A DNA stretch of 64,000 nt from Massilia litorea (GTDB taxonomy: Bacteria > Pseudomonadota > Gammaproteobacteria > Burkholderiales > Burkholderiaceae_D), in assembly GCF_015101885.1 (NCBI RefSeq), contig NZ_CP062941.1:1-64000 (forward strand). The letters are read 5' to 3'. A model generated the notes under the pieces. That model was given only the letters and a program-made list of their open reading frames with translations. It had not been told where the DNA came from and made no database searches. The translations under genes and the position numbers were made by a program. Numbering within the stretch: the first letter of the stretch is position 1; each line of letters opens with the position of its first letter. Below, piece after piece: positions 52,958 to 64,000 of this stretch.

Positions 52958-55786
52958 TTAGAGCGTACGAGCCACTTCCGTCACTTCGAACACTTCCAGG
53001 ACGTCGCCAACCTGGATTTCGTTGTTGCCCTTCAGCGAGAGGCCGCACTCGAGGCCGGCGCGCACTTCTTTCACATCGTCCTTGAAACGCTTGAGCGAGT
53101 CGATCTCGCCGGTCCAGATGACGATGTTGTTGCGCAGCAGGCGGACCGAGGAGGTACGTTTGACGACGCCATCGGTCACCAGACAGCCGGCAATCGCGCC
53201 GACCTTCGAGACCAGGATGACCTGGCGAATCTCGACCTGGCCGGTGATGGTCTCGCGCTTCTCCGGCGCCAGCATGCCCGACAGTGCCGTACGAATCTCG
53301 TCGATCGCATCGTAAATGATGCTGTAGTAACGGATGTCGACGCCATTGGCTTCGGCCACCTTGCGCGCCTGGGCGTCGGCACGGGCGTTGAAGCCGATGA
53401 TGACTGCCTTCGAGGCGGTTGCCAGGTTGACGTCGGATTCCGTGATACCGCCGACCGCCGCATGGACGATCTGCACGCGCACTTCCGAAGTCGACAGCTT
53501 CTGCAGCGAACCGACCAGCGCTTCCTGCGAACCCTGCACGTCCGTCTTGATGATCAGCGGCAGGTTCTTGACCTCGCCCTCGCCCATCTGGTCGAACATG
53601 TTTTCCAGCTTCGCTGCCTGCTGCTTGGCCAGCTTCACGTCGCGGAACTTACCTTGACGGAACAGACCGATTTCACGCGCCTTGCGCTCGTCGGCCATGA
53701 CCATGACTTCTTCGCCGGCTGCCGGCACTTCGGTCAGGCCCTGGATCTCGACCGGGATCGATGGGCCGGCTTCGGCGATCGCCTTGCCGTTTTCGTCCAG
53801 CATTGCACGGACACGGCCATAAGCGGAACCGGCCAGCACCACGTCGCCGCGGCGCAGGGTACCCGACTGCACCAGGATCGTCGCGACCGGGCCACGGCCC
53901 TTGTCCAGACGGGATTCGACCACCAGGCCACGGGCCGGCGCACCGACCGGTGCCTTCAGTTCCAGCACTTCGGCCTGCAGCAGCACTTGCTCGAGCAGGT
54001 CGTCGATACCGGTACCGACTTTCGCGGACACCGGCACGAACGGCGAATCGCCGCCGTATTCTTCCGGCACGACGCCTTCGGCCACCAGCTCCTGCGTGAC
54101 ACGGTCGGTGTTCGCACCCGGCTTGTCGATCTTGTTGATCGCGACAACCAGCGGCACGCCGGCGGCTTTCGCGTGAGCGATCGCTTCCTTCGTTTGCGGC
54201 ATCACGCCGTCGTCCGCCGCCACCACCAGGATGACGATGTCGGTCGCCTTGGCGCCACGGGCACGCATCGCGGTGAACGCCTCGTGACCCGGGGTATCCA
54301 GGAAGGTGATCATGCCGCGCGGGGTGTCCACGTGGTATGCACCGATGTGCTGGGTAATGCCGCCGGCTTCGCCCGCGGCAACCTTGGCGCGGCGGATATA
54401 GTCCAGCAGCGAGGTTTTACCGTGGTCGACGTGGCCCATGACGGTCACGACCGGTGCACGTGGGGTCGCCTCGAACTCGGCGTGCTCGCCCTGGTCGGCC
54501 AGCAGCGCTTCCGGATCGTCCTCGGCGGCAGCGAAGGCTTTGTGGCCCATCTCTTCCACCACGATCATCGCGGTTTCCTGGTCCAGCACCTGGTTGATGG
54601 TGCACATCTGGCCCAGCTTCATCAGCTGCTTGATGACCTCGGAGGCCTTCACCGACATCTTGTGGGCGAGCTCGGCCACGGTGATCGTTTCAGGGACGTG
54701 GACGTCCTTGACGATCGCCTCGGTCGGCGCCTGGAAGTTGGTTTCGCGGTCGTCGTGCGAATTGCGGCGGCCACCACTACGGCCACCCGAACGCCAGCCA
54801 TCGCGGCCGCTCGGCGCGCTTGGGGCGCCACGGCCCTTCGCACCGCTCGGTGCGCCACGTTTCTTGGCATCGTCAGACCAGGTCGAGGAGACATTCGCCG
54901 ACTTGATCGACTTCTTGTCGCCCGGCTTCTTGTCGCCCGGCTTGGCGGCGGCACCGTCGGCCGGCTTCTTGTCGGCAGGCTTGTGCAGCGTGCCGGCAGG
55001 TGCGGCCGGCTTGGCCACGACCGGTGCTGGAACGGGTTCCGGCGCCTTGATGACGCGGCGCGGCTGCGCCATCATCAGCTTGATCTGGGCTACTTCGTCG
55101 GCCACGGCCTTGCGTGCACGCTCGGTGGCGGCAGCGCGTTCGGCGGCTTCCTTGGCGGCTTCTTCCGCCTTGCGCTTGGCGTCGTCGGCGGCGGCCTGCT
55201 TGGCCTGCTCGCTGGCAGCCGAATTGGCGGCGGCGGTGGCGGCGGCATTGCGCTTGGCGGCTTCCGCAGCGTCGCGCTTGGCCTGCTCCTCATCGGCCTT
55301 GGCCTGTTCGGCGCGCTCGGCTTCGAGCTTGGCCAGGCGTTCCTGCTTTTCACGCAGGTCCGCTTCCTGGCGAGCGACGAGCTCGGCGTGACGGCGCGAC
55401 TCTTCCTCGCGGCGGGCGATTTCGGCGGCGTCGACCACAGGGGCCGCCGCTTCCGTTGCCGGCGCCGGCGTGGCGACGACGTCGTCGCGCTGGACGAAGG
55501 TGCGCTTCTTGCGCACTTCGACCTGGATCGTGCGCGACTTGCCGGAAGCATCCGCCTGCTTGATCTCGCTCGTTTCCTTGCGGGTGACCGTGATCTTCTT
55601 CTTCTCGGTCGCATCGGCTGCACCGTGGGTACGGCGCAGGTGGTTCAGCAGCTTGTCCTTATCATCCTTTGACAAGGGATCTGACGTCGAACTTTTATCG
55701 ACGCCGGCAGAACGCAGCTGCGTCAGCAGCAAATCTGCAGGCATCTTCAGTTCGGTGGCAAATTGGGCTACGTTGTTACTCGCCAT
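52958..55786 (-). CDS. infB: translation initiation factor IF-2
   Basis: A 942-residue factor placing fMet-tRNA on the ribosome. The N-terminal IF2_N part ([20 protein letters not shown]) is followed by a long Ala/Glu/Lys-rich helix and Pro/Lys linker (about 80-400). The G domain has [24 protein letters not shown] and NKIDKPGA. Domains III-IV follow. The long linker is normal for betaproteobacteria. Confidence 0.97.
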   Translation of the reverse strand: MASNNVAQFATELKMPADLLLTQLRSAGVDKSSTSDPLSKDDKDKLLNHLRRTHGAADATEKKKITVTRKETSEIKQADASGKSRTIQVEVRKKRTFVQRDDVVATPAPATEAAAPVVDAAEIARREEESRRHAELVARQEADLREKQERLAKLEAERAEQAKADEEQAKRDAAEAAKRNAAATAAANSAASEQAKQAAADDAKRKAEEAAKEAAERAAATERARKAVADEVAQIKLMMAQPRRVIKAPEPVPAPVVAKPAAPAGTLHKPADKKPADGAAAKPGDKKPGDKKSIKSANVSSTWSDDAKKRGAPSGAKGRGAPSAPSGRDGWRSGGRSGGRRNSHDDRETNFQAPTEAIVKDVHVPETITVAELAHKMSVKASEVIKQLMKLGQMCTINQVLDQETAMIVVEEMGHKAFAAAEDDPEALLADQGEHAEFEATPRAPVVTVMGHVDHGKTSLLDYIRRAKVAAGEAGGITQHIGAYHVDTPRGMITFLDTPGHEAFTAMRARGAKATDIVILVVAADDGVMPQTKEAIAHAKAAGVPLVVAINKIDKPGANTDRVTQELVAEGVVPEEYGGDSPFVPVSAKVGTGIDDLLEQVLLQAEVLELKAPVGAPARGLVVESRLDKGRGPVATILVQSGTLRRGDVVLAGSAYGRVRAMLDENGKAIAEAGPSIPVEIQGLTEVPAAGEEVMVMADERKAREIGLFRQGKFRDVKLAKQQAAKLENMFDQMGEGEVKNLPLIIKTDVQGSQEALVGSLQKLSTSEVRVQIVHAAVGGITESDVNLATASKAVIIGFNARADAQARKVAEANGVDIRYYSIIYDAIDEIRTALSGMLAPEKRETITGQVEIRQVILVSKVGAIAGCLVTDGVVKRTSSVRLLRNNIVIWTGEIDSLKRFKDDVKEVRAGLECGLSLKGNNEIQVGDVLEVFEVTEVARTL

Positions 55787-55832
55787 TCAGTCCTCTTTTC
55801 TATGTGTCGCGGAGATGATAAAGATTTGCAAA

Positions 55833-57883
<2,051 letters not shown>

Positions 57884-57916
57884 GACACTTCTCCAAGGGC
57901 GTTAAAACGTTTTACC

Positions 57917-57945
57917 AAAAAAAAAATGGGCATCTGCCCATCTTT
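57917..57945 (-). terminator. terminator/attenuator in the rimP leader
   Basis: On the minus strand TGGGCAGATGCCCA is followed by ten T, ending 34 bases before the rimP start. It lies downstream of a good promoter at 58020-58048, so transcripts must pass it to reach rimP. Confidence 0.75.
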
Positions 57946-58019
57946 TGTATTTACAACCCAACCAGATGAAAGCACTTGCACCAAATTAATACTGGGGAAG
58001 GACTTCGATTAGGCTGCAA

Positions 58020-58048
58020 ATTATAACGTATTCGAGGGCACGCTGCAA
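58020..58048 (-). promoter_or_regulatory. sigma-70 promoter of rimP-nusA-infB
   Basis: Perfect TATAAT -10, 17-base spacer, TTGCAG as -35. Predicted start near 58013 gives a leader of about 130 bases. The 430 bases between rimP and rluB hold this promoter, the leader and a REP-like copy, but no gene. Confidence 0.6.
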
Positions 58049-58168
58049 TCGACATACCATTTTATGAGCAAGCAAACAACGGCCGCGCACGATATTAAAG
58101 CTGAAACTGGTGGTGTTTCGAACACAACAGGCCCGGAGCGCCAGTGTGCACTTCGAACCGATGCGTAA

Positions 58169-58192
58169 CGTAGGGTGGGCTCCGCCCACGCG
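58169..58192. repeat. REP-like palindrome, single copy
   Basis: CGTAGGGTGGGCTCCGCCCACGCG, same family as the pair at 16820-16920 (shared CGTAGGGTGGGC and GCCCACGCG). Confidence 0.65.
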
Positions 58193-58313
58193 GACGCGCC
58201 ATACGAGCAGCGTTACAGACACGCTCGGAGCGACCATATGAAGACAGGCCGCGAAAATTCAAGCGCCATAGACGCGTGGAGTCAGGATTCCACCCTACAC
58301 CACCACCGGAGTG

Positions 58314-60284
58314 TCAGCCCCGGCGTCCGCGGCGCGGCAGACCGTGCTCGGACCCGCGCGGACCCTGGCCGCCGCGACGGCCGCCACCGGTGCCGGCAAA
58401 GCCGAAGGTGGTCTGCAGCGGATCGGGCTGCTTCGGACGGCTGCTGCCGCCACTGTTCGGACGGCCCGACGCATTGCCGCCAAAGCCGCCGGCGTTGCCG
58501 CCTCGGCCCTTGCCGCCCGCAGGACGGCCCACGGGTGCCTGGCCGCCGCGCGGCGGGACGCCGACGCGCGCCACCGGCGGCCCGAACGGGTCGACGTTGC
58601 GATTCGCGTCGGCACGGTCGATGCGGTTACCGTCGGAACGGCGCGGATCGGCCGGCTGGCCGCCCTTGCCCTTGCCCTTGCCGTCGCCGCCGGCGCCGCC
58701 CTTCTTCTCGATCCCGAAGGCCGACATGAAGCTGCGCACGTCGTTTTCTTCCAGCTCTTCCCAGCGGCCACGCTTCAGGCCCGACGGCAGCGTCATCGCG
58801 CCGTAGCGGGTACGGATCAGGCGCGAGACAGTCAGGCCGACCGCTTCGAACATGCGGCGCACTTCGCGGTTGCGGCCTTCGCCGATGACCACGCGGTACC
58901 ACTTGTTGATGCCTTCGCCGCCGCCGTCGGCGATCTTGGTGAAGTTCGCCAGACCGTCGTCGAGTTCGACGCCGGCCAGCAGCTTCTGGCGCATGCCCTC
59001 TTCCAGCACGCCCAGCGTCCGCACGGCGTATTCGCGGTCGATGTTGTAACGCGGGTGCATCAGGCGGTTCGCCAGGTCGCCAGAGGTCGTGAACAGCAGC
59101 AGGCCTTCGGTGTTGAAGTCGAGGCGGCCCACGGCCAGCCACTTGCCGGTCTTCATGGTCGGCAGGCGATCGAACACCGATGGACGGCCTTCCGGATCGT
59201 CATGGCTGACAATCTCCCCGGCCGGCTTGTGGTACACCAGCACGCGCGGCGGCTTGCTGCTGGTGACGCGGCGCTGGATCAGCTTGCCGTTGATGCGCAC
59301 GGCGTCGGTCGGCAGGATGCGCTGGCCGATGTGGGCCGGCTCGCCGTTCACCGACACGCGGCCGGCGACGATCAGGTCTTCCATGTCGCGGCGCGAACCG
59401 AGACCGGCTTCGGCCAGCACCTTGTGCAGCTTCGGCGCATCGTCGTCGGCGGTCAGGTCGCGGCGCACCTGCTTCGCAGGCTGGCCACGGCCGCCTTCGT
59501 TGGCGTCGAAGGCGTCCGAGGTGACAAACGAGAAGACGGCGTCGGCGTCGTTCGGCTTGGCGCCCGGCTTGCCCTTGCCGTTCGGCTTGCCGCCCTGGCC
59601 GCGCGGATTCTGCTGGCCTTGCTGTCCCTGCTGCGCATTGCGCTGGCCGGCCTGTGCACCACCGCCTTTACCGTTCTTGCCTTTGCCCTTGGCCTGGCGC
59701 TGCTGCTCGCGGCGCGGTTGCTCGGCGGCGGCGCCCTGCTCGCCCTGCGCTTGCGGCGCGTCGGCTGCCGGTGCTTCAGGCGCGGCGGCCGCTGCGGCGA
59801 CCGGCTGGCGTGCTTCGCGGCTGGCGCGCTGTTCGCGCATCTGGCGCGGACCGCGCGGCTTGCGCTGGCCGTCGCCTTTCCCTTGTTCCTGGCGCGGCGC
59901 GTCGGCAGCAGCCATGTTGTCCGCCGCAGGGGCCGACGCGGCGGCCGGCTGCGGCCAGGTTTCCATCGCCGGGGCCGGCGCTTCGGCCGGCTTGGCCTTG
60001 GCGGCACGTGGCTTGCGTACGGAGACGCGCGCCGGCGCAGGATCGGCAGCCGGTGCAGCCGCCGGCGCGGCGGCCGGCGCAGGCGCTTGCGCGCTCACGG
60101 GCGCTGCGGCCTCGGCCGCAATAGCCGCCTTGGTGCGGCGCTTCGGCTTCTCGGCCGCAGGCGCAGCGTCGGCGGCAGGCGCGGCTGCGGCAGCTGGAGC
60201 AGCAGCTTTGGTGCGGCGCTTCGGCTTGGCCGCTTCGTCCTTGCCCGGTTCGGCAGGCGTGATGTCGGTGTCAGTTGGATTCAT
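58314..60284 (-). CDS. rluB: 23S rRNA pseudouridine synthase RluB with long disordered extensions
   Basis: A 656-residue protein. Core: an S4 domain ([20 protein letters not shown]) then an RsuA/RluB synthase with the catalytic Asp in [19 protein letters not shown], and [20 protein letters not shown]. The N-terminal 270 or so residues are Ala/Pro/Gln/Lys-rich and contain the unit KPKRRTKAA twice. The C-terminal 110 or so are Gly/Arg/Asn-rich. Both ends look disordered and basic. E. coli RluB is about 290 residues. Start ATG at 60284 overlaps scpB by 14 bases. Confidence 0.93.
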   Translation of the reverse strand: MNPTDTDITPAEPGKDEAAKPKRRTKAAAPAAAAAPAADAAPAAEKPKRRTKAAIAAEAAAPVSAQAPAPAAAPAAAPAADPAPARVSVRKPRAAKAKPAEAPAPAMETWPQPAAASAPAADNMAAADAPRQEQGKGDGQRKPRGPRQMREQRASREARQPVAAAAAAPEAPAADAPQAQGEQGAAAEQPRREQQRQAKGKGKNGKGGGAQAGQRNAQQGQQGQQNPRGQGGKPNGKGKPGAKPNDADAVFSFVTSDAFDANEGGRGQPAKQVRRDLTADDDAPKLHKVLAEAGLGSRRDMEDLIVAGRVSVNGEPAHIGQRILPTDAVRINGKLIQRRVTSSKPPRVLVYHKPAGEIVSHDDPEGRPSVFDRLPTMKTGKWLAVGRLDFNTEGLLLFTTSGDLANRLMHPRYNIDREYAVRTLGVLEEGMRQKLLAGVELDDGLANFTKIADGGGEGINKWYRVVIGEGRNREVRRMFEAVGLTVSRLIRTRYGAMTLPSGLKRGRWEELEENDVRSFMSAFGIEKKGGAGGDGKGKGKGGQPADPRRSDGNRIDRADANRNVDPFGPPVARVGVPPRGGQAPVGRPAGGKGRGGNAGGFGGNASGRPNSGGSSRPKQPDPLQTTFGFAGTGGGRRGGQGPRGSEHGLPRRGRRG

Positions 60285-61005
60285 CGTTCGTTTCGTTGTT
60301 GTTGACCCTGTCCACGCCGTAGGCCGGTTGCGGGTCGTGTATCGGGACTTCAACGGGTGAAGTAACTTGTTCTTCTTCGGCGTCCGCCTGTGCGTCCGCC
60401 TTGTCAAAATTCTGCTGCAGCGCCGCTTCCAGCGCCTCCAGGCTGCGCCCGTCCTGGGCGTCGGCAATGCTGTCAAGCGGAGGCAATTGCCCCAGCGATG
60501 CCAGGCCGAGGTCGTCGAGGAATTGCTTCGTCGTCCCCAGCAGGGCTGGCCGTCCAACCACTTCGCGGTGGCCGACGACGTCGATCCAGCCGCGGTCTTC
60601 CAGCATCTTGATCGTCTGCGAGTTGACTGCGACGCCGCGGATTTCCTCGATGTCGCCGCGCGTGACCGGCTGGCGGTAGGCAATGATCGCCAGCGTCTCG
60701 AGCGTGGCGCGCGAATACTTCGGCGGCTTTTCCGGCGTGATGCGGTCGAGATACACCTTCATCTCCGGACGGCTCTGGAAGCGCCAGCCCGAGGCCAGGC
60801 TGACGATCTCGATGCCGCGGTCCTGCCAGTCGTGGCGGAGTTCCTCGAGCAGAAGCTTGATGGTGTCGGCCCCGACGCCGATGCCGAGGACGCGCCCGTT
60901 GGCGTCGACATCGGCAAACAGCTTCTTCATGCCGTGCAGCGACATCGGCTCGCGCGCGCACAGCAAGGCGGTCTCGAGGACCCGCTTGGCCTCATCAGTC
61001 TTCAT
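60271..61005 (-). CDS. scpB: chromosome segregation/condensation protein ScpB
   Basis: A 244-residue SMC-complex kleisin partner with two winged-helix domains: [40 protein letters not shown], and [20 protein letters not shown]. The C-terminal 60 residues are acidic and variable. Confidence 0.95.
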   Translation of the reverse strand: MKTDEAKRVLETALLCAREPMSLHGMKKLFADVDANGRVLGIGVGADTIKLLLEELRHDWQDRGIEIVSLASGWRFQSRPEMKVYLDRITPEKPPKYSRATLETLAIIAYRQPVTRGDIEEIRGVAVNSQTIKMLEDRGWIDVVGHREVVGRPALLGTTKQFLDDLGLASLGQLPPLDSIADAQDGRSLEALEAALQQNFDKADAQADAEEEQVTSPVEVPIHDPQPAYGVDRVNNNETNDESN

Positions 61006-61402
61006 TCTCGATGTCGTCAGGCTCGCGCCAAAGGTTCAAACAAATACGCGTCCGACGGGCACCGGCTGGCCGGATACGGCGCAGCGCAGGCCCTATCGCC
61101 GACGCGGTTCGAGGTACTGCTCGCGCAGTCGTGCTTCTCTACAGGAATCAAGGCCCGCGCTTGGACGCGGCGGGCGATAGTACGGTGGCGGGACAGGACC
61201 CGCCCACCGGCTGCCCGCGTGCCAGGCGGTCAACCTACAGGTGATTATCTAGCGAAACGCGGATTTTGCATGCGGCTTCGAGGCTCGGCTCGGTGGGCAC
61301 GTCATGACGACAATCGACGTCGTTTCTTCCAACTGCGGGCCATTGTAACCGATAAAACACAGGAAGGGCCACTTGCGCAAGGGGTGCGAGCCCGCTTTGG
61401 CT
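61006..61402. other. intergenic region between glk and scpB
   Basis: About 400 bases with several GC-rich inverted stretches (for example around 61150-61215) but no gene, clear promoter or terminator that I can support. Confidence 0.5.
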
Positions 61403-62416
61403 TCAAGCTGACAGTTTTTCGGCCAAAACGGCGGACACGCCAAGGAAAGCCGGATATTCGGCAGTGATCACGTAGGTGGGTACCTGGGCCAGGTAGGAAG
61501 CGAAGCGGCCCTTCTGTTCGAAGCGGCTGCGGAAAGGCGAGCTGGCAAAGCGTTCGCCCAGGCGCGGCACGATGCCGCCGCCGATGTAGACGCCGCCTTG
61601 GGCACCGAGCGTAACGGCAAGATTGCCGGCGACGGTGCCGAGCATGCCGCAGAAGACGTCGAGTACCTGGCTCGAGAGCGCGCACTCCCCCGCCAGCGCG
61701 CGGCGCGAAATTTCCGGTGCCGACAATTCCTCGGCCGGGCGCCCCTGCACATGCGCCAGCGCGCGATGGATCAGCTCGACGCCGGCGCCCGACAGGAAGC
61801 GTTCCGCCGAAACATGCTCGAACTCGCGCCATGCGTATTGCAGCACTGCCACTTCGAGTTCGTTGGACGGCGAAAACGTCACATGTCCGCCTTCGCTCGA
61901 CAAGGCCGTCCAGCTGTCGCCAAACGGGATCAGGCCGGACACGCCGAGGCCGGTGCCGGCGCCGAGCAGGCCCAGTGGTGCCCCCGCACGCGGCAGGCCG
62001 CCGCCGACTTGCACCTTGTCGCCCTCCTGCAGATGCGGCAGCGAGCGCGCCAGCGCATAGAAATCGTTGACCACCAGCAGCGTGTCGAGCCCGACTTCGC
62101 GGCGCACGGCCTCGATCGAGAATTGCCAGTGGTGGTTGGTCATGCGGATCTGGTCGCCATCGACCGGATTGGCGATCGCCACCGCCGCATGGGCTACCTT
62201 GCCGCAGGCGGCCACCTCGGGCGAAGCGAGATAGGCGCGCATGGCGTCGGCAAAGCTCGCATGGTCGCCGCAGGCAAGTACCTGCACCGCCTCGAACTGC
62301 CCCGGCGCACGCTCGAGCGCGAATCGTGCATTGGTGCCGCCGACGTCGGCCAGCAGGCGTGCGCTATCGAAGGGAGCGGCGGAGGAAGCAAGGTCGGCAG
62401 GCAGAGAAGCAGTCAT
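61403..62416 (-). CDS. glk: glucokinase
   Basis: A 337-residue ROK-unrelated bacterial glucokinase (Pfam Glucokinase type). ATP-binding motif is [14 protein letters not shown]. Sugar-binding and catalytic parts are [14 protein letters not shown] and [15 protein letters not shown] (catalytic Asp in NDF). [19 protein letters not shown] and [16 protein letters not shown] follow. It phosphorylates glucose to glucose-6-phosphate. No sugar operon partners are adjacent. Confidence 0.95.
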   Translation of the reverse strand: MTASLPADLASSAAPFDSARLLADVGGTNARFALERAPGQFEAVQVLACGDHASFADAMRAYLASPEVAACGKVAHAAVAIANPVDGDQIRMTNHHWQFSIEAVRREVGLDTLLVVNDFYALARSLPHLQEGDKVQVGGGLPRAGAPLGLLGAGTGLGVSGLIPFGDSWTALSSEGGHVTFSPSNELEVAVLQYAWREFEHVSAERFLSGAGVELIHRALAHVQGRPAEELSAPEISRRALAGECALSSQVLDVFCGMLGTVAGNLAVTLGAQGGVYIGGGIVPRLGERFASSPFRSRFEQKGRFASYLAQVPTYVITAEYPAFLGVSAVLAEKLSA

Positions 62417-62558
62417 TGCGGGACATAAGGCTGGGGATGTCCAAGCTTACTGGATTTCTTTGCTGACTTACAAGAAGATTTTGTAGTTTAGGTACAGGAT
62501 TGAGCAGAGAGTGACCGGATTACCGCACCAGCATAAGTAGTACGACTACGTTAGTCCC

Positions 62559-63503
62559 TCAAGCCGCGGCCGGGCGCGACTCTGGCGCCTGCGCCTGATG
62601 CGCATGCCAGGCATCGAGCCCGCCATGCAGCGGACGCGCCCGGTGAAAGCCGTTGGCCAGGAATTCCTTGGCCACCTGGGCCGCCGTGACGTCGTTCGGG
62701 CAGCTGCAATAGACGACGATATGCCGGTCCTTGTCGAGGCTGGCCATCAACTGGCCGGGTTCGCAACTGTTGTATAGCAGCGCGCCCGGGATCGCCGCTT
62801 CGAGTTCCTGGGCGGTGCTGCTGCGCGCATCGATGATGAGCGGATCGTGCCCGCCCTCCATCAGCGCCTGCAGTTCAGCGATGGCGATGCGCGGGATGGC
62901 GAGCGAGGCGCGGTGCCGGCGCCGCTCCATATGTTTATAGACGATGAACAGCGCCAGCAGGCCGCCCAGCACCATCAGCGCCGCGCTGCCCATGGTTTCC
63001 AGTGCCGCCAGCACGCCGTCGACGCTGTCGTGGAAGACCGCCCCGAGGGCGATGCCGGTCCCGCCCCAGAGCAGCGCGCCGCTCGCGGAAAAGCCGAGGA
63101 AGGCGCGGGTGCCGGTGCCCAGCGCACCCGACATCGGCGCGGCGATCGTATTGAAGCCGGGCACGAATTTCGAAACGAGCAGGGATTTCGGGCCGTAGCG
63201 CCGGAAGCGGTCTTCGGTCTGGTTGACGCAGGAATCGGGAGAAAGGGAAATCCGGCACAGCAAGCGCAGCACGCGCTTGCCGTAATACCGTCCGGCGCGG
63301 AACCAGAAATAATCGCAGATCAGGCAGGCGAGCAACACGGCGGCCAGGCACAACTGCCAGCTGGCGCCGCCGTCGACCGCCATCGCACCGGCCAGCACCA
63401 GCACCGGGAAAGCGGGGATCGGCAGGCCGAACTGCTCCAGCAGCACCGTGCCGAAGACGAGGAAGACGCCGTAGTGCTGGATCAGGAGCGAGAGCTGGGA
63501 CAT
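62559..63503 (-). CDS. DedA-family membrane protein fused to a rhodanese domain
   Basis: A 314-residue protein from the ATG at 63503. Residues about 1-200 are a DedA/VTT domain with 5 hydrophobic segments and the conserved loops EQFGLPIPAFPVLVLAGAMA and FRRYGPKSLLVSKFVPGFNT. Residues about 210-300 are a cytoplasmic rhodanese domain (PLIIDARSSTAQELEAAIPG, HIVVYCSCPNDVTAAQVAKE) with Cys in the active loop. DedA proteins act in lipid flipping and membrane homeostasis. The fused domain may add sulfur/redox sensing. The fusion is known in proteobacteria; the role is unclear. Confidence 0.9.
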   Translation of the reverse strand: MSQLSLLIQHYGVFLVFGTVLLEQFGLPIPAFPVLVLAGAMAVDGGASWQLCLAAVLLACLICDYFWFRAGRYYGKRVLRLLCRISLSPDSCVNQTEDRFRRYGPKSLLVSKFVPGFNTIAAPMSGALGTGTRAFLGFSASGALLWGGTGIALGAVFHDSVDGVLAALETMGSAALMVLGGLLALFIVYKHMERRRHRASLAIPRIAIAELQALMEGGHDPLIIDARSSTAQELEAAIPGALLYNSCEPGQLMASLDKDRHIVVYCSCPNDVTAAQVAKEFLANGFHRARPLHGGLDAWHAHQAQAPESRPAAA

Positions 63504-63570
63504 CCGGTCATGGTAGCCCAAATCGGCGGTCAAGGTTGGCAACGGCCGCCTTCGAGGCTACCCATCGTTC

Positions 63571-63598
63571 CGCGTGGGCACGGAGTGTCCACCCTACG
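63571..63598. repeat. REP-like palindrome, single copy
   Basis: CGCGTGGGCACGGAGTGTCCACCCTACG, an imperfect inverted member of the family at 16820-16920. It overlaps the stop-codon end of the ABC ATPase gene. Confidence 0.6.
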
Positions 63599-64000
63599 CC
63601 AGACGCGGAATCGCCCCCAGCAGCGAGCGCGTGTACGGATGCTGCGGATTGCGGTACAGCTCGTCCGAATCCGCCATCTCGACCACGCTGCCATGGTGCA
63701 TCACCATCACCCGGTCGGCGATATAGCGCACCACCGATAAATCGTGCGAGATGAAGATATAGCTCAGCTTGTACTCGTCCTGCAGGTCCTGCAGCAAATT
63801 CAGCACCTGCGCCTGGACCGAGACGTCGAGGGCCGATACCGATTCGTCGCAGACAAGGATTTCCGGCTTCATCGTCAGGCAGCGGGCAATGGCGATGCGC
63901 TGGCGCTGGCCGCCGGAAAACTCGTGCGGATAGCGGTGGAAGGCTTGCGCCGGCAAGCCGACCCGCTCCAGCAAGGCATGCACGGTGTTGGTGCGCTCGC
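63594..64000 (-). CDS. C-terminal part of an oligopeptide-type ABC ATPase (truncated by window edge)
   Basis: The open frame runs off the window at 64000. Visible parts are the ABC signature [16 protein letters not shown], Walker [21 protein letters not shown], the H-loop [12 protein letters not shown], and the C-terminal oligo/dipeptide extension [15 protein letters not shown]. This fits an OppF/DppF/GsiA-type subunit. Substrate unknown. Confidence 0.93.
   Translation of the reverse strand, partial: ERTNTVHALLERVGLPAQAFHRYPHEFSGGQRQRIAIARCLTMKPEILVCDESVSALDVSVQAQVLNLLQDLQDEYKLSYIFISHDLSVVRYIADRVMVMHHGSVVEMADSDELYRNPQHPYTRSLLGAIPRLA

Noticed and set aside
57884..58313. tRNA gene ahead of rimP, as metY in E. 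coli
   Set aside because: No cloverleaf or CCA end could be made out; the region contains a promoter, a hairpin terminator and a REP-like copy instead.

Overview
The window is high-GC, tightly packed bacterial DNA. Its housekeeping blocks (rimP-nusA-infB-rbfA-truB-typA, scpB-rluB, glk, dusA) and protein styles point to a motile betaproteobacterium, most likely Oxalobacteraceae (Massilia/Duganella-like). The genus is an inference from overall look, not from a marker gene.

Layout. (1) 1-2970: a truncated secreted-protein gene, a small TonB-C-like secreted protein, and a chemoreceptor gene broken by one frameshift. (2) 2969-11607: dusA carrying a 7.65-kb genomic island in its 5' end. A 20-bp att core is repeated at 3906-3925 and 11558-11577. 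The island carries a tyrosine integrase, two DNA-binding-like proteins, a YagK/YfjJ (inovirus Gp2)-type HUH protein, a small secreted protein, a gene split by an IS3-family element, a serine recombinase and a stand-alone RelA/SpoT-type alarmone synthetase. The island supplies a new start for dusA, and the old dusA start survives as a 17-codon stub at the far end. (3) 11707-12639: a sugar-nucleotide epimerase-like SDR gene. (4) 12784-47524: a nearly complete flagellar locus. It holds three tandem flagellins, a FliK-like orphan, the operon fliM-N-P-Q-R-flhB-A (minus), the operon fliE-F-G-H-I-J-D-S-T-K-L-A-motA-motB-flgM-N-muramidase (plus), flgA (minus), and flgB-C-D-E-F-G-H-I-J-K-L plus a LafW-position gene (plus). 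(5) 47521-58048: an ABC exporter and translation genes. (6) 58314-64000: rluB-scpB, glk, a DedA-rhodanese fusion and the end of an oligopeptide ABC ATPase.

The flagellar locus has the gene order of the secondary (lateral, Flag-2) system rather than a primary polar system. fliD-S-T-K-L-A-motA-motB form one block, fliO is absent, FliM is short and lacks the CheY-binding N-terminal motif, and FlgJ lacks its muramidase half. A separate glucosaminidase lies beside flgN. The usual Flag-2 sigma-54 activator LafK is not in the window, although a sigma-54-like site precedes fliE. FliA and FlgM encoded here would time the late genes (flagellins, motor).

The most unusual parts are the dusA island with its alarmone synthetase and promoter-swapping integration, the lateral-type flagellar locus with odd FlhB (NPEH) and FliM, the near-identical flagellin triplet, and a promoter-terminator leader ahead of rimP. 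No rRNA, tRNA or CRISPR array was seen.
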